Both the position numbers and the translations under genes were made by a program. From NCBI RefSeq assembly GCF_030409715.1, contig NZ_JAUFQI010000001.1:1233001-1297000 (forward strand): a DNA stretch of 64,000 nt, read 5' to 3'. This document shows positions 45,598 to 56,184 of the stretch, piece after piece. Each line of letters starts with the position of its first letter. Positions within the stretch are counted from its first letter, which is position 1. The notes beneath the pieces were generated by a model, which saw only the letters and a list, made by a program, of their open reading frames with translations, was not told where the DNA came from and did no database searches. The DNA comes from Reinekea marina. Its GTDB lineage: Bacteria; Pseudomonadota; Gammaproteobacteria; Pseudomonadales; Natronospirillaceae.

Positions 45598-47493
45598 TTA
45601 CTGCTTTTTTTGTTTTAGCAGCTCGCGGTATCGCTGCTTTTCTTCATCCGTTAAGGATGGGTCCGACGCTATTACGCGTTTTTTTAAACTGTCGTATTCA
45701 TTATCAGGGGCCTTATTGGTTAGGGCGCTGATGATTTTTTCAAGTTCTTGGCGAGCGAAAATCAGTTCATTGTCGTGGTTTTCATTCGAAGCTTCTAACC
45801 AAAGATAGTCAGAAGACGCGATTGGCGCCAATATTTCACGTAAACCATGCTGACATAAATAGTCAAAGGCAAAGTAAACATCATGTTTTGGGGCTTTTTG
45901 TAACAATTCGATTACTTGGGCCAATAAAGCGCCGCCATCTTGCCCCGGTAGCTTGTGTACTTTGGTGACATCTACTTCAACCGCAAGCTGGGGGAAGCGA
46001 ATAAGCCAAGCTAAGGCTCTGTGGACAAAGCCAATGCGTACTGTGAGTCCTGATTTTCGGGCAAAATTGTTATTCTGTGTGGTGTTCGGCGCATATGATT
46101 GAGCGTAATCGTCATAACCACTGGGATCAGTATAGCCATAGTCACCGTAAGGTTCTGGGGCGTGGTTCTCAGGTTCCGCAATGATGGGAGCTTCGGGCTC
46201 AAAAGATTGCTGGATCTGTTCTAGCTCGAGTCCTACGATGGTCGACAGCTGTTTCATCAGCAGTTGCTTTAAAATACCGTCAGGTGCGGTGTTGATCCAT
46301 CCCTTGGCAAGGCTCACCAATTTGGCTTTGCCGTCGAGCCGAGAAATGTCGGCCTGAGTTTGCAAATGTTGGAACAGAAAGTCAGGTAAAGTGAGCGATT
46401 GCTTCACGCGGCGCATAAAGCCTTCAAAGCCTTCTTCACGTACGATGGTATCTGGGTCTTCACCGTCGGGTAAAAATAAGAATCGTGCCTGTTGGCCATC
46501 GGCCAGTTCAGGCAAGGTGTTAGCTAGAGCGCGTTCGGCCGCTCGCTTGCCGGCAGCATCTCCGTCAAAGCAGAACACAATCTCTGGTGTCAGTTTAAAG
46601 AGCCGCTTGACGTGATCGCTGCTGGTGGCGGTACCTAAGGTTGCCACCGCATTGCGCACACCGTGTTGCGCCAAGGCCACTACGTCCATGTAACCTTCTA
46701 CGATTATGATGTTTTCAAAGTCTTTTAAGGCTTTACGAGCCTCATAAAGGCCATAGAGTTCTTGGCCTTTGTGGAAAATGGGCGTTTCTGGGCTGTTTAA
46801 GTACTTAGGCTTTTCATCGGCCGACATGACGCGACCACCGAAGGCAATGACTCGGCCGCGAATGTCACGAATCGGGAACATAAGCCGATTTCGGAAGCGG
46901 TCATAGGTTCGACCCTTTTCATTTTGCGTGAGCATGCCTGCTGTCAGTAATTTTCCCGTAATTTCATCACTGCGAAAGTGATTAATTAGATTGCTCCAGC
47001 CCTGAGGGGCGAAGCCAATTTGGTAGGTTTGTATAATCTCTTCGCTTAAGCCTCGGCCTAATGCGTATTGTTGTACAGGCAGGGCATCTTGATGATTATA
47101 AAGCTGATGCACAAAGTATTCTGAGCAACTTGCCATTAGGTCATGCAGTGTTTTACGTTGCTGTTGCTTGTGTTTGGTTTTTTCGCTGACTTCTTCGCGA
47201 GGAACTTCTACACCAACTTGTCTCGCGAGCTCTTCTACGGCTTCGACAAAGCCTAAGTTTTCGTATTCTTGAAGAAACTTTAGTGAGGTGCCAGAAGCGC
47301 CACAACCAAAACAGTAGTAAAAGCCTTTGGCTTGATTTACCGAGAATGAAGGGGAGTTTTCGTTATGAAATGGGCAGCAGGCCCAATGGTCTTTGCCTTT
47401 TTTCTTGAGGTCAATTCGGTTGCCAATAATTTCAATAATGTCAGAGCGTTCTTGGAGCTCTTCGATAAAGTCATTGGGAATCAAACCTGCCAT
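45598..47493 (-). CDS. dnaG: DNA primase
   Basis: This 631-residue primase has an N-terminal CHC2 zinc domain (CPFHNENSPSFSVN, FYYCFGCGASG) and the RNA-polymerase domain with the TOPRIM motif (IIVEGYMDVVALAQHG, FCFDGDAAGKRAAERA). A Gln/Tyr-rich linker (about 430-470) leads to the C-terminal helicase-binding domain. It lies between yqeY and rpoD in the classic operon. Confidence 0.98.
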   Translation of the reverse strand: MAGLIPNDFIEELQERSDIIEIIGNRIDLKKKGKDHWACCPFHNENSPSFSVNQAKGFYYCFGCGASGTSLKFLQEYENLGFVEAVEELARQVGVEVPREEVSEKTKHKQQQRKTLHDLMASCSEYFVHQLYNHQDALPVQQYALGRGLSEEIIQTYQIGFAPQGWSNLINHFRSDEITGKLLTAGMLTQNEKGRTYDRFRNRLMFPIRDIRGRVIAFGGRVMSADEKPKYLNSPETPIFHKGQELYGLYEARKALKDFENIIIVEGYMDVVALAQHGVRNAVATLGTATSSDHVKRLFKLTPEIVFCFDGDAAGKRAAERALANTLPELADGQQARFLFLPDGEDPDTIVREEGFEGFMRRVKQSLTLPDFLFQHLQTQADISRLDGKAKLVSLAKGWINTAPDGILKQLLMKQLSTIVGLELEQIQQSFEPEAPIIAEPENHAPEPYGDYGYTDPSGYDDYAQSYAPNTTQNNNFARKSGLTVRIGFVHRALAWLIRFPQLAVEVDVTKVHKLPGQDGGALLAQVIELLQKAPKHDVYFAFDYLCQHGLREILAPIASSDYLWLEASNENHDNELIFARQELEKIISALTNKAPDNEYDSLKKRVIASDPSLTDEEKQRYRELLKQKKQ

Positions 47494-47556
47494 GCAGTTT
47501 CTCGCTTGAAAAAGGTGACGAATGCGTCAATTCGCGCGGTGTTGTGGTCGATCTGT

Positions 47557-48003
47557 TTAAGTGAGTGCTTTTTTAATCAGTTTACTCACTTCGCCGATAT
47601 CGGCTCGACCCTGAGCTTTAGGCTTAATGTAACCCATTACCTTGCCCATATCTGCCATTGAAGTGGCATTTGTTGCTGTCATTGCTTCTTTAACTAGGTC
47701 AGCTATTTCGTTTGCTGTCATCGCCGCCGGGAGAAAAGTAGATATCACCTCCTGTTCATTTAGTTCGATCGCGGCAAGATCATCGCGGTCCGCAGCCTTA
47801 AATTGGGCTATGGAATCCCGTCGTTGTTTGTTCATTTTATCGAGTACGGCAAGTACTCTGCTATCATTAATTTCAATCTGTTCGTCAACTTCTATGCGTT
47901 TGAGCTCGGCTAAAATTAAGCGAATCGTACCTAAACGAGGCTTATCTTTAGCCCGCATGGCGTCTTTCATTGCTTGATTAAGACGCTGCTTGAGCTCAGA
48001 CAT
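47557..48003 (-). CDS. yqeY: GatB/YqeY-domain protein
   Basis: This 148-residue protein has the YqeY/GatB C-terminal fold: LKQRLNQAMKDAMRAKDK, LGTIRLILAELKRIEVDE, STFLPAAMTANEIADLV, GKVMGYIKPKAQGRADIGEV. It may help tRNA-linked amidation or bind tRNA, but its role is not settled. It commonly sits between rpsU and dnaG. Confidence 0.92.
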   Translation of the reverse strand: MSELKQRLNQAMKDAMRAKDKPRLGTIRLILAELKRIEVDEQIEINDSRVLAVLDKMNKQRRDSIAQFKAADRDDLAAIELNEQEVISTFLPAAMTANEIADLVKEAMTATNATSMADMGKVMGYIKPKAQGRADIGEVSKLIKKALT

Positions 48004-48029
48004 AGTTTGTTAACCCACGAACAAAGAAA

Positions 48030-48245
48030 TTAGTACTGGCGAACTAAACGCTTGTTTTCGCGCTGTAGTTTCTTCAGGTGACGCTTAACAGCAGACGCTT
48101 TAGCGCGCTGACGAACCCAAGTTGGCTTCTCATAGTGCTCACGACGACGTACTTCAGAAAGTACACCTGCTTTTTCGCAAGAACGTTTGAAACGACGTAG
48201 TGCTACGTCAAATGGCTCGTTATCTTTAACTTTAACGTGTGGCAT
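48030..48245 (-). CDS. rpsU: 30S ribosomal protein S21
   Basis: The 71-residue S21 has [20 protein letters not shown] and a basic tail ([13 protein letters not shown]). It binds near the anti-Shine-Dalgarno end of 16S rRNA. It is the first gene of rpsU-yqeY-dnaG-rpoD. The promoter must lie in the repeat-bearing gap upstream. Confidence 0.97.
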   Translation of the reverse strand: MPHVKVKDNEPFDVALRRFKRSCEKAGVLSEVRRREHYEKPTWVRQRAKASAVKRHLKKLQRENKRLVRQY

Positions 48246-48410
48246 TCAATATTTCCTAAATGAACCAATTAATGTGGGTTATCTCAAAAAGCGTGGTTCA
48301 ACCGATTTTCGAGGCGCGTAATTGTACTGATTGGGCAGGGTTGAAGCAAGGGTTTTGTTGGGAAGGGAACGAAGCCTTTGGCTTCGGGTTTTAATACATC
48401 ACCACAACCC

Positions 48411-48627
48411 GCCTCGGTGGCTGGCTTCACTTCCGCGGGTCGCTTTTCGTGCATCCATGCACCGCTAAACCTCGCCATCCATGGCTCAGATTCCCACTCC
48501 AGCAAAGCCACCCACCAAGGCTAACCTATAGCACCTCTCCAAAGTAGGAGCGCGCAAAGCAAAGCGAAGCCGCGAATGTTTAAAATGTTTTGACCCTACC
48601 CGAAGCCCGAAGCCCGCAGCCTAAAAC
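48411..48627. repeat. 217-bp intergenic repeat, copy 1
   Basis: This copy begins GCCTCGGTGGCTGGCTTCAC and ends GCAGCCTAAAAC. It recurs 233 bp downstream with about four to five single-base differences. It includes a REP-like block (GTAGGAGCGCGC...GCGAAGCCGCGAA) and a Cys/Trp/His-rich open frame on the minus strand that is part of the repeat rather than a gene. The 850-bp gap from rpsU to tsaD holds no convincing gene. Confidence 0.88.
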
Positions 48628-48643
48628 TCAGAAATCAATCTCC

Positions 48644-48860
48644 GCCTCCGTGGCTGGCTTCACTTCCGCGGGTCGCTTTTCGTGCATCCATGCACCGCTA
48701 AACCTCGCCATCCATGGCTCAGATTCCCGCTCCAGTAAAGCCACCCACCAAGGCTAACCTATAGCACCTCTCCAAAGTAGGAGCGCGCAAAGCAAAGCGA
48801 AGCCGCGAATGTTTAAAATGTTTTGACCCTACCCGAAGCCCGAAGCTCGCAGCCTAAAAC
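48644..48860. repeat. 217-bp intergenic repeat, copy 2
   Basis: This is a near-identical second copy in direct orientation, separated from copy 1 by a 16-bp unique spacer. Differences include G to C near its start, AC to GC, AGC to AGT and CCC to CTC. Its minus-strand frame stays open in the same region as copy 1. Confidence 0.88.
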
Positions 48861-48868
48861 ACGTCACC

Positions 48869-48906
48869 AAAGCGAAGTCGCGAGGGTTTTAAATGTTTTG
48901 ACCTTA
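48869..48906. repeat. Partial third repeat unit
   Basis: AAGCGAAGTCGCGAGGGTTTTAAATGTTTTGACCTTA is a diverged copy of the 3' segment of the 217-bp unit. Confidence 0.65.
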
Positions 48907-48976
48907 CTTGCAGCTTGCAGCTAATAACTGTCAACTCATAACCCCCCAAAAATTCAAGCTCGGCACAAAACCGCCT

Positions 48977-49013
48977 TTGACCCCACCCGAAGCCCGAAGC
49001 TCGCAGCCATAAA
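48977..49013. repeat. Partial fourth repeat unit
   Basis: The segment TTTGACCCCACCCGAAGC, followed by CCGAAGCTCGCAGCC, repeats the terminal part of the unit. It ends about 85 bp before tsaD, so transcription of tsaD must start within or after this region. Confidence 0.65.
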
Positions 49014-49097
49014 CCGATCCCAACCCTAACCTATACTCTTCTGCCGTTAGCCGCTAAACTACGCGCCTTTTTTGAGACCTTGTGGAACCCTTTATTT

Positions 49098-50129
49098 ATG
49101 CGAGTGCTAGGCATTGAAACCTCTTGTGATGAAACCGGTGTTGCTATTTATGATAGTGAACGGGGGCTTATGTCGCATGTGCTTTATAGTCAGGTAAAAA
49201 TGCACGCTGAGTTTGGTGGCGTGGTGCCGGAGTTGGCCTCTCGTGATCATATCCGTAAATTACTTCCGCTTATAAAAGAAGCTTTTGCTAAGGCCGGCCT
49301 TAAGTTGGGTGAGGTTGATGGCGTTGCATACACTGCGGGCCCTGGGTTGGTTGGCGCTTTGATGGTTGGCGCTGCTACGGCTCGTTCTTTGGCGTTTGGC
49401 TGGGGAGTGCCGGCTTTAGGTGTGCATCATATGGAGGGGCATTTGCTTGCTCCAATGCTCGAAGAAGTGCCACCGCCTTATCCGTTTGTGACGTTGTTGG
49501 TCAGCGGTGGCCACACCATGCTGGTCGATGTGCAAAGCCCGGGTTGCTATAGCATTTTAGGCGAGACCCTCGACGATGCCGCGGGTGAGGCTTTTGATAA
49601 AACGGCGAAGATGATGGGGCTTCCGTATCCTGGTGGTCCTATGCTCAGTAAAATTGCCTGTAAGGGTGAAGTAGGTCGATTTAAGTTTCCACGGCCGATG
49701 GTTGATCGTCCTGGTTTAGATTTTAGTTTTTCTGGGCTAAAAACAGCGGTCCGATTAGTGATTGCCGACCACGCTGAGAATGAGGTAGTACCGGAGCAAG
49801 ATATGGCCGATATAGCTTGTGGTTTTCAAGAGGCGGTGGTTGATACGTTAGCGATTAAATGTCGGCGTGCTTTGCAACAAACGGGGCATAAAAATTTAGT
49901 GATTGCCGGTGGAGTGAGCGCAAACTCTCGTTTGAGGGAGCGTTTGGCGGACATTGTAAAAAAAGAACGTTGCCAGTTGTTTTACCCGCGTGCAGAGTTT
50001 TGTACCGATAACGGCGCTATGATCGCTTACGCCGGATGGTTGCGTATGCGTGTGGGGCAACAGTCGGGTTATGAATTAAATATAAAACCACGCTGGCCTT
50101 TGAATACGCTCGACCCAATTCAGGAGTGA
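49098..50129 (+). CDS. tsaD: tRNA t6A37 threonylcarbamoyltransferase TsaD
   Basis: TsaD installs threonylcarbamoyl on A37 of ANN-decoding tRNAs. The 343-residue ASKHA-fold protein begins [19 protein letters not shown]. It has the metal-binding [10 protein letters not shown] (near 110) and VSGGHTML, and [18 protein letters not shown] and [13 protein letters not shown] near the C-terminus. The start is the conserved ATG, although its ribosome-binding site is weak. An in-frame GTG six codons upstream is not conserved. It is divergent from rpsU. Confidence 0.97.
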   Translation: MRVLGIETSCDETGVAIYDSERGLMSHVLYSQVKMHAEFGGVVPELASRDHIRKLLPLIKEAFAKAGLKLGEVDGVAYTAGPGLVGALMVGAATARSLAFGWGVPALGVHHMEGHLLAPMLEEVPPPYPFVTLLVSGGHTMLVDVQSPGCYSILGETLDDAAGEAFDKTAKMMGLPYPGGPMLSKIACKGEVGRFKFPRPMVDRPGLDFSFSGLKTAVRLVIADHAENEVVPEQDMADIACGFQEAVVDTLAIKCRRALQQTGHKNLVIAGGVSANSRLRERLADIVKKERCQLFYPRAEFCTDNGAMIAYAGWLRMRVGQQSGYELNIKPRWPLNTLDPIQE

Positions 50130-50136
50130 AGTTTTT

Positions 50137-50490
50137 ATGCAAGACCAGGTTTATATTGAAGCACTCAGTGTCGAAACATTGATTGGTGTGTACGATTTCG
50201 AACGCGAAGCAAAGCAAACACTTTTACTTGATTTAACGCTAGAGTTTGATTGTCGGCGCGCGGGTGAAACCGATGATTTGCAGTTTGCGCTCGACTACGA
50301 TGCATTATCCAAGCGCGTTCGGGCTTGGTCTCTGGAGCAAACTTTTGAGTTGTTAGAGACTTATGCTCAGCAATTATGTGAGCTAATACATAGCGAGTTT
50401 GGAATAGGCTGCGTTAATTTAAAAATTAATAAACCTGCTGCAGTTGCAGGTTGTGCTGCCGTTGGGTTGCATATTGAGCGACGGTTTTAA
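50137..50490 (+). CDS. folB: Dihydroneopterin aldolase
   Basis: This 117-residue FolB has YIEALSVETLIGVYDFEREA and the catalytic-region residues typical of the family (LDYDALSKRV, TYAQQLCELI, KINKPAAV). It makes 6-hydroxymethyl-dihydropterin for folate. It follows tsaD by 7 bp and precedes folK by 4 bp, so the three form one unit. Confidence 0.94.
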   Translation: MQDQVYIEALSVETLIGVYDFEREAKQTLLLDLTLEFDCRRAGETDDLQFALDYDALSKRVRAWSLEQTFELLETYAQQLCELIHSEFGIGCVNLKINKPAAVAGCAAVGLHIERRF

Positions 50491-50494
50491 TCTT

Positions 50495-50995
50495 ATGAGT
50501 AAAGCGATACAAGTTACCTTGAGTTTAGGCAGCAATATTGATCGATACAAGCACTTAAACGCTGGATTAAACGCACTTGAAGATGCATTTGGTAAGGTGA
50601 TCAGCTCTCCTATTTATGAAAGCGATGCCGTAGGGTTTGATGGCAGTGCTTTTTTGAATTCCATCGCGATTGTTTACACTCATGAAAGCTTGACCCGAAC
50701 TATAGAAGTTTTAAAGCGTATTGAAGATGACAATGGTCGAGATCGTTCTGGACCTAAGTTCAGCCCTCGTACTTTAGACATCGATGTAGTGACCTATGGG
50801 GATATTTCTGGCGAATATGAGGGGATAGAATTACCCAGGGCTGAGCTATTTAAAAATGCTTTTGTGTTACGACCTATGGCCGATCTGCTGCCAAATGAAA
50901 AAGTACCAGGTAAATCTGAAACCTATGCACAATTATGGCAGCAATTTGATCAATCCAAGCAAGCGTTAGCACCCGTTATATTCGAACGGCGCTAG
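50495..50995 (+). CDS. folK: Hydroxymethyl-dihydropterin pyrophosphokinase
   Basis: This 166-residue FolK has VTLSLGSNIDRYKHLNAGL and SPIYESDAVGFDGSAFLNSI. The signature DRSGPKFSPRTLDIDVVTYG carries the Mg-binding Asp pair. It uses the product of FolB, encoded just upstream. The ATG four bases after the folB stop gives the family N-terminus; a longer in-frame reading would overlap folB by 47 bp. Confidence 0.95.
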   Translation: MSKAIQVTLSLGSNIDRYKHLNAGLNALEDAFGKVISSPIYESDAVGFDGSAFLNSIAIVYTHESLTRTIEVLKRIEDDNGRDRSGPKFSPRTLDIDVVTYGDISGEYEGIELPRAELFKNAFVLRPMADLLPNEKVPGKSETYAQLWQQFDQSKQALAPVIFERR

Positions 50996-51005
50996 TCTCT
51001 CTAGG

Positions 51006-52355
51006 TTATTTTATCCAAACTTCCACGCGTTGATTGCGCAACGCATAGCGCTCATCGGAATTATCAGAAACAGGGTTCAATTCACCGTAGCCTGTCATTG
51101 CGTTTGTTTCAACACCGGTCAAACGAAGCTTGTTTTTAACCGATTGAACTCGGGCTTCCGATAAAATTTGCGCGCGAAACTCATTGGATTGTTTGTTAAC
51201 GAAGCCCACTAAAAACACTTCCCGCGTTTGGTTTTCTGGCCGATTCATATAATTGGATAAGCGCTCAAGATCGTCGAGGGCTTTATTATCAAGCTGCTTT
51301 GTACCCGGCACAAACCTGAAATTTGTGGTCAATCGATGGGCTTGGCTCACTAAAAATCGATAACCCTGAGGCATGTGTTCATTTGGGGGGATCTGTACTT
51401 CGGATAAATTCTGAGAAACAAACCCCGCTTGTTCAACGCTACGTTGACCTGCTTGAGATTTCACAAAAGAAAGAAAATCTAAAGCGTAGTTATTTTCTGT
51501 GTTGGCTTGATACAAGTAGAGTCGACGTGAAAGGGGGTAGTCTTCTGTGGCGATACTCGTTGTAACTGGAGGCATAGGTAAACTTTCACCATCTACAATG
51601 GCAATAACTTTGGCCTGGCCGATACTTGCAAAAGCGGTGAATCCAATAGCGCCTGGCGACATTGCCACTTGGCGAGAAAGCGCCTCATTCGATTCGTAGC
51701 GCAGCGCTTCTTCTGTCAAAGAATAACCACGAGAAAGCACCAGTGCTTTAAAGGTATCAAAAGTCCCTGAATTACCATCACGAGAATGCACCGTTACATC
51801 TAAATTAGGCCCACCTAAGTCTGCCCAATTGGTTATTTCACCTGAAAATATTTGCCCTAATTGTGTGATGGTGAGATGAGAAATATTTAAAGCTGGATGA
51901 GCAATAATTGCTAAACCGTCTATTGCAAGAACCGTTTCGTTTTCATACTGGGCTAGGTTTATACTCGGAAAAAGGGCATTTTCAGAGTGTTTAACGGGTC
52001 GTGAGGCGGCTGCGATATCCGCAATGTTTGATTGTAATTTTAAAAATCCGGTACTTGAGCCATGAGCAGCGATTTTCACCTTGATTGTCATGCCGCTGGC
52101 AGGTGTTCGAGCCCAAATCTCAACTTCATTAGTGAGTGTCGTTTTTCTCCGTTCGATCGTTTCAAACTGGTGGTGCCTTAGCCATTGCTCAACTAATGTG
52201 GGCGCTAAGTGAGCGCCAATGGTATTCGAACCATGTATTTCAAAAAGATAACCTCTAGAGTTTAAAGAAGGCTTATTAAGTTCTAGAGTGGTTGAATATG
52301 ACAGCGGTGCTAAGAATAAAGTCAGGAGTAAAAAGAGAGCGTTTGCTTTTTTCAT
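51006..52355 (-). CDS. PstS-like phosphate-binding domain fused to an OmpA domain
   Basis: This 449-residue exported protein has a signal peptide (MKKANALFLLLTLFLAPLSY) and a PstS-type binding fold (FEIHGSNTIGAHLAPTLV, GEITNWADLGGPNL, RDGNSGTFDTFKALVL, GAIGFTAFASIG). A C-terminal OmpA peptidoglycan-binding domain follows (FRFVPGTKQLDNKALDDLER, NEFRAQILSEARVQSVK, DERYALRNQRVEVWIK). It may anchor a phosphate or other oxyanion sensor to the cell wall. No pst transport genes adjoin it. The start is set by GGGTGA before MKKAN; it ends 11 bp from the convergent folK. Confidence 0.88.
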   Translation of the reverse strand: MKKANALFLLLTLFLAPLSYSTTLELNKPSLNSRGYLFEIHGSNTIGAHLAPTLVEQWLRHHQFETIERRKTTLTNEVEIWARTPASGMTIKVKIAAHGSSTGFLKLQSNIADIAAASRPVKHSENALFPSINLAQYENETVLAIDGLAIIAHPALNISHLTITQLGQIFSGEITNWADLGGPNLDVTVHSRDGNSGTFDTFKALVLSRGYSLTEEALRYESNEALSRQVAMSPGAIGFTAFASIGQAKVIAIVDGESLPMPPVTTSIATEDYPLSRRLYLYQANTENNYALDFLSFVKSQAGQRSVEQAGFVSQNLSEVQIPPNEHMPQGYRFLVSQAHRLTTNFRFVPGTKQLDNKALDDLERLSNYMNRPENQTREVFLVGFVNKQSNEFRAQILSEARVQSVKNKLRLTGVETNAMTGYGELNPVSDNSDERYALRNQRVEVWIK

Positions 52356-52513
52356 CGGGTCACCCGGCAACTAATAATTGCCGTTACACTAGCTAAGTTA
52401 TATGTCATTTTGATGACAAGGCCTTCATACTCTGTTCATATAGTCGGTGAGCATTCTGCTAGATCGGAAATTCTGCTATCCTATGGCGTTCAATATCGTC
52501 TTAGTAGATCTAC

Positions 52514-54700
52514 ATGTATAAAACTGCGCCTCACCTCTTTAAATACCCCAAATATTGGGCTTCTTGCTTTGATCCTGCACCCTTTTTGCCCATGAGTCGT
52601 GACGAAATGGATCAGCTCGGGTGGGACAGTTGTGATGTGATTTTGGTGACAGGCGATGCCTATGTAGATCATCCGAGTTTTGGCATGGCGGTGATGGGGC
52701 GATTGTTAGAGGCCCAAGGGTATCGTGTTGGAATTATTAGCCAACCCGACTGGACATCGACCGAGCCATTTAAGGCTTTGGGAAAACCGAACCTCTACTT
52801 TGGGGTGACTGCGGGGAACATGGATTCACTCATTAACCGCTACACCGCAGACTTAAAAGTTCGAAATGACGATGCCTACACGCCGAATAACGAAGGTGGT
52901 AAACGCCCAGAGCGCGCTGTTTTGGTGTATAGCCAAAAATGCAAAGAAGCCTTTTCGGATGTTCCTGTAGTTCTTGGCGGAATAGAAGCAAGTCTGCGTC
53001 GCATTGCTCAGTATGATTATTGGAGCAACAAGGTTCGGCATTCAGTGTTGTTTGATGCTAATGCCGATATTTTGTTGTACGGAAACGCTGAGAGAGCATT
53101 GGTTGAGGTAACACACAAGCTTGCTAATAATGTGCCAATCGAAAGTATAAGAAACGTTCGTGGCACCACTATTTTACTGAAAGAAACGCCTCGCGATTGG
53201 ACCGAAATAGATTCCAGCCGTATCGATTGGCCTCACAACATCGGTGAAATAACAGAGTTTAATGAACCGAACCCTTATGAAGCTAAGCAGGCCATTACCG
53301 ATGCGGGTGAGAAGGCGAATTGTGCTTCGAGTCAAGTGGAAGAAGAAGTTCAAACGTTGCGAGTTATACCAATGCCTTTGCAGCGTAAGCAAGAAATTGA
53401 TCACAGCAAAACTTACATTCGTTTACCGTCGTTCGAAAAGGTGCGAAATGATCCAGCGCTTTATGCGCATGCCAGTCGAGTTTTGCACATTGAAGCCAAT
53501 CCGCACAATGCTCATGTATTGGTTCAAAAGCACGCTAATATGGATGTCTGGGTTAATCCTCCTCCGATTCCTTTAACCACAGAAGAAATGGATGGCGTAT
53601 TTGATTTGCCTTATGCACGAGTGCCACACCCTAGTTATGGCAAGGCGAAAATACCCGCTTATGACATGATTAAAACCTCGATCAATATTATGCGAGGTTG
53701 TTTTGGGGGGTGTACTTTTTGCTCAATTACAGAACATGAGGGCCGCATAATTCAAAGCCGCTCGCACGAATCAGTATTGCGAGAAGTCGAGGACATGCGC
53801 GATAAAGTCCCTAATTTTTCTGGGGCGATATCTGACTTAGGCGGACCCACCGCGAATATGTACCACTTACAATGCAAAGACGACGACATTCAATCTAATT
53901 GTCGTCGCTTAAGCTGCGTATATCCTTCTATCTGTAAAAACTTGAAAACAGACCACTCAATGACGACTGAGTTGTATCGGAAAGTTCGCAAAGTGGAGGG
54001 GATTCATACGGTCGCCATTGCCTCAGGTTTACGATATGACCTAGCTGTTGAAGACCCTGAATACGTCGAAGAGTTAGTCACGCATCATGTTGGGGGTTAT
54101 TTGAAAATAGCGCCTGAGCATACCGAAAACCGTCCTCTGCAGATGATGATGAAACCGGGCATGGGAACCTATGACCGATTCAAAACCATGTTTGATAAAT
54201 TCTCTAAAAAAGCGGGTAAAAAGCAGTACCTTATTCCTTATTTTATTGCGGCTCACCCAGGTTGCGAAGACGAAGACATGGTGAATCTGGCATTGTGGCT
54301 GAAGCGACAAAATATGAAGGTTGATCAAGTTCAAACGTTTTATCCTTCTCCGATGAGTTTAGCGACAGCCATGTATTACTCTGGTAAGAATCCGCTCAAG
54401 CGAGTCACCTATAAAAGTAACCCTGTCAACATCGTTAAAAAGATTGAGCAAAGACAACTGCAAAAGATGTTGTTGCGTTATCACGATAAACAAGGCTGGG
54501 GAAAAATTCGTGAGACGTTAACGAACTTAGGGTTAAAACATTTGATTGGGGATGGTGAGCATCAGCTAGTACCGGCCGAAGAAAAGCCAGAAGAGCGTAA
54601 AAAATATCGCGCACCCAATAAGGCTAAACATTTAAATAAACCAGGTAAGCCCGTTCGTAAGCAATTTAAGAAAAAGCCTAAGTCGGTTAAGAAAATGTAA
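52514..54700 (+). CDS. YgiQ-family radical SAM protein
   Basis: This 728-residue protein has an N-terminal B12-like/YgiQ domain ([39 protein letters not shown]) and the radical-SAM cluster [17 protein letters not shown] near 400. A TIM-barrel segment, [11 protein letters not shown] and a very basic C-terminal tail ([20 protein letters not shown]) follow. Members are widespread but their reaction is unknown. It ends at a strong terminator facing glnA. Confidence 0.93.
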   Translation: MYKTAPHLFKYPKYWASCFDPAPFLPMSRDEMDQLGWDSCDVILVTGDAYVDHPSFGMAVMGRLLEAQGYRVGIISQPDWTSTEPFKALGKPNLYFGVTAGNMDSLINRYTADLKVRNDDAYTPNNEGGKRPERAVLVYSQKCKEAFSDVPVVLGGIEASLRRIAQYDYWSNKVRHSVLFDANADILLYGNAERALVEVTHKLANNVPIESIRNVRGTTILLKETPRDWTEIDSSRIDWPHNIGEITEFNEPNPYEAKQAITDAGEKANCASSQVEEEVQTLRVIPMPLQRKQEIDHSKTYIRLPSFEKVRNDPALYAHASRVLHIEANPHNAHVLVQKHANMDVWVNPPPIPLTTEEMDGVFDLPYARVPHPSYGKAKIPAYDMIKTSINIMRGCFGGCTFCSITEHEGRIIQSRSHESVLREVEDMRDKVPNFSGAISDLGGPTANMYHLQCKDDDIQSNCRRLSCVYPSICKNLKTDHSMTTELYRKVRKVEGIHTVAIASGLRYDLAVEDPEYVEELVTHHVGGYLKIAPEHTENRPLQMMMKPGMGTYDRFKTMFDKFSKKAGKKQYLIPYFIAAHPGCEDEDMVNLALWLKRQNMKVDQVQTFYPSPMSLATAMYYSGKNPLKRVTYKSNPVNIVKKIEQRQLQKMLLRYHDKQGWGKIRETLTNLGLKHLIGDGEHQLVPAEEKPEERKKYRAPNKAKHLNKPGKPVRKQFKKKPKSVKKM

Positions 54701-54722
54701 GGTTTTATAAAAATAGGTGAAC

Positions 54723-54761
54723 AAAAAGCCCTTGCACCATAACAGTGCAAGGGCTTTTTTT
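54723..54761. terminator. Bidirectional terminator between ygiQ-like gene and glnA
   Basis: AAAAAGCCCTTGCAC and GTGCAAGGGCTTTTT form a perfect 15-bp stem with a 7-nt loop and T/A tracts on both sides. Confidence 0.92.
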
Positions 54762-54780
54762 GTATCTAAAGGAAAAGCCC

Positions 54781-56184
54781 TTAGATTGAGTAGTACATAT
54801 CAAACTCAACTGGGTGAGTTGTCATGTTCAATCGAGTCACTTCTTCCATCTTCAATTCGATGTAAGCGTCGATCGTATCATCATCAAATACACCGCCAGC
54901 TTTTAGGTATTCACGGTCATTGTCTAGCGCTTCTAAAGCTTGCTCTAGGCTTGTTGCAACCGTTGGGTAAGCAGCAGCTTCTTCTGGTGGAAGGTCATAC
55001 AGATCTTTGTCAGCAGCATCGCCAGGGTGGATCTTGTTGATAACACCGTCTAAGCCAGCCATTAGGAAGGCAGAGAACATTAAGTATGGGTTTGCTGTTG
55101 GGTCGCCGAAACGAACTTCAACACGCTTGCCTTTTGGCGAATTAACGTAAGGGATGCGGATAGAAGCTGAACGGTTACGAGCAGAGTATGCCAACATAAC
55201 AGGTGCTTCGAAGCCAGGAACCAAACGCTTGTAAGAGTTGGTCGATGCGTTTGCAAATGCATTCAAAGAACGCGCGTGCTTAATGATACCGCCTGTGTAG
55301 AAAAGAGCCGCTTCAGAAAGACCAGCATACTCATCACCAGCAAACTGGTTCACGCCATCTTTAACGTAAGACATGTGTACGTGCATACCAGAACCGTTGT
55401 CGCCAACGATAGGTTTAGGCATAAAGGTTGCTGTCTTGCCATAAGCGTGAGCAACGTTATGTACACAGTACTTCAGAATTTGCACTTCATCGGCTTTCTT
55501 GACTAAGGTGTTTAAGCCAACGCCGATTTCACACTGACCTGCCGTACCCACTTCGTGGTGATGTACTTCGATCGTTAAACCCATTGCTTCCATGGCATCG
55601 CACATTTGAGCACGGATTTCATGAAGGCTATCGACTGGAGGAACTGGGAAATAACCACCTTTAACGCCAGGACGGTGACCAAAGTTGCCATCTTCGAAAG
55701 TACGCTCAGATGACCAAGCCGCTTCGTCAGATTCGATTTTATAGAAACAACCCGACATGTCCGCACCCCATTTAATGTCATCAAAGACAAAAAATTCTGG
55801 TTCAGGACCGAAGTAGGCTTCATCACCTAAACCAGTAGAGCGTAAGTAATTTTCAGCACGTTGTGCAATAGAGCGTGGATCACGGTTATAACCTTCGCCT
55901 GTAGAAGGTTCAACGATGCCACAACGCACAATAACGGTCGCATCTTCAGTGAACGGGTCTAAAACAGAAGCAGTATCATCAGGCATTAAAATCATGTCAG
56001 ATTCGTTAATACCTTTCCAGCCCTCAATAGAAGAGCCATCGAACATTTTACCGTCTTCAAAGAAACTGTCATCAACCTCTGATGAAGGGATGGTAACGTG
56101 CTGCTCTTTACCTTTGGTATCTGTAAAGCGTAAATCGACCCAACGAGCTTCCGATTCTTGAATTAGCGTAAGCGTTTTAGACAT
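54781..56184 (-). CDS. glnA: Glutamine synthetase, type I
   Basis: This 467-residue GSI has [60 protein letters not shown] and [10 protein letters not shown]. The adenylylation-site Tyr is present in [11 protein letters not shown] near 398, so it is under GlnE control. Codon use is biased toward high expression. It is monocistronic, with a sigma-54 promoter and two NtrC-like sites upstream, divergent from thiI. Confidence 0.98.
   Translation of the reverse strand: MSKTLTLIQESEARWVDLRFTDTKGKEQHVTIPSSEVDDSFFEDGKMFDGSSIEGWKGINESDMILMPDDTASVLDPFTEDATVIVRCGIVEPSTGEGYNRDPRSIAQRAENYLRSTGLGDEAYFGPEPEFFVFDDIKWGADMSGCFYKIESDEAAWSSERTFEDGNFGHRPGVKGGYFPVPPVDSLHEIRAQMCDAMEAMGLTIEVHHHEVGTAGQCEIGVGLNTLVKKADEVQILKYCVHNVAHAYGKTATFMPKPIVGDNGSGMHVHMSYVKDGVNQFAGDEYAGLSEAALFYTGGIIKHARSLNAFANASTNSYKRLVPGFEAPVMLAYSARNRSASIRIPYVNSPKGKRVEVRFGDPTANPYLMFSAFLMAGLDGVINKIHPGDAADKDLYDLPPEEAAAYPTVATSLEQALEALDNDREYLKAGGVFDDDTIDAYIELKMEEVTRLNMTTHPVEFDMYYSI

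Noticed and set aside
48284..48511. Minus-strand 75-codon open frame (core ARFSGAWMHEKRPAEVK)
   Set aside because: It lies wholly within the repeated intergenic unit, is duplicated in copy 2 with a different end, has no ribosome-binding site and resembles repeat-derived frames. Treated as repeat, not gene.
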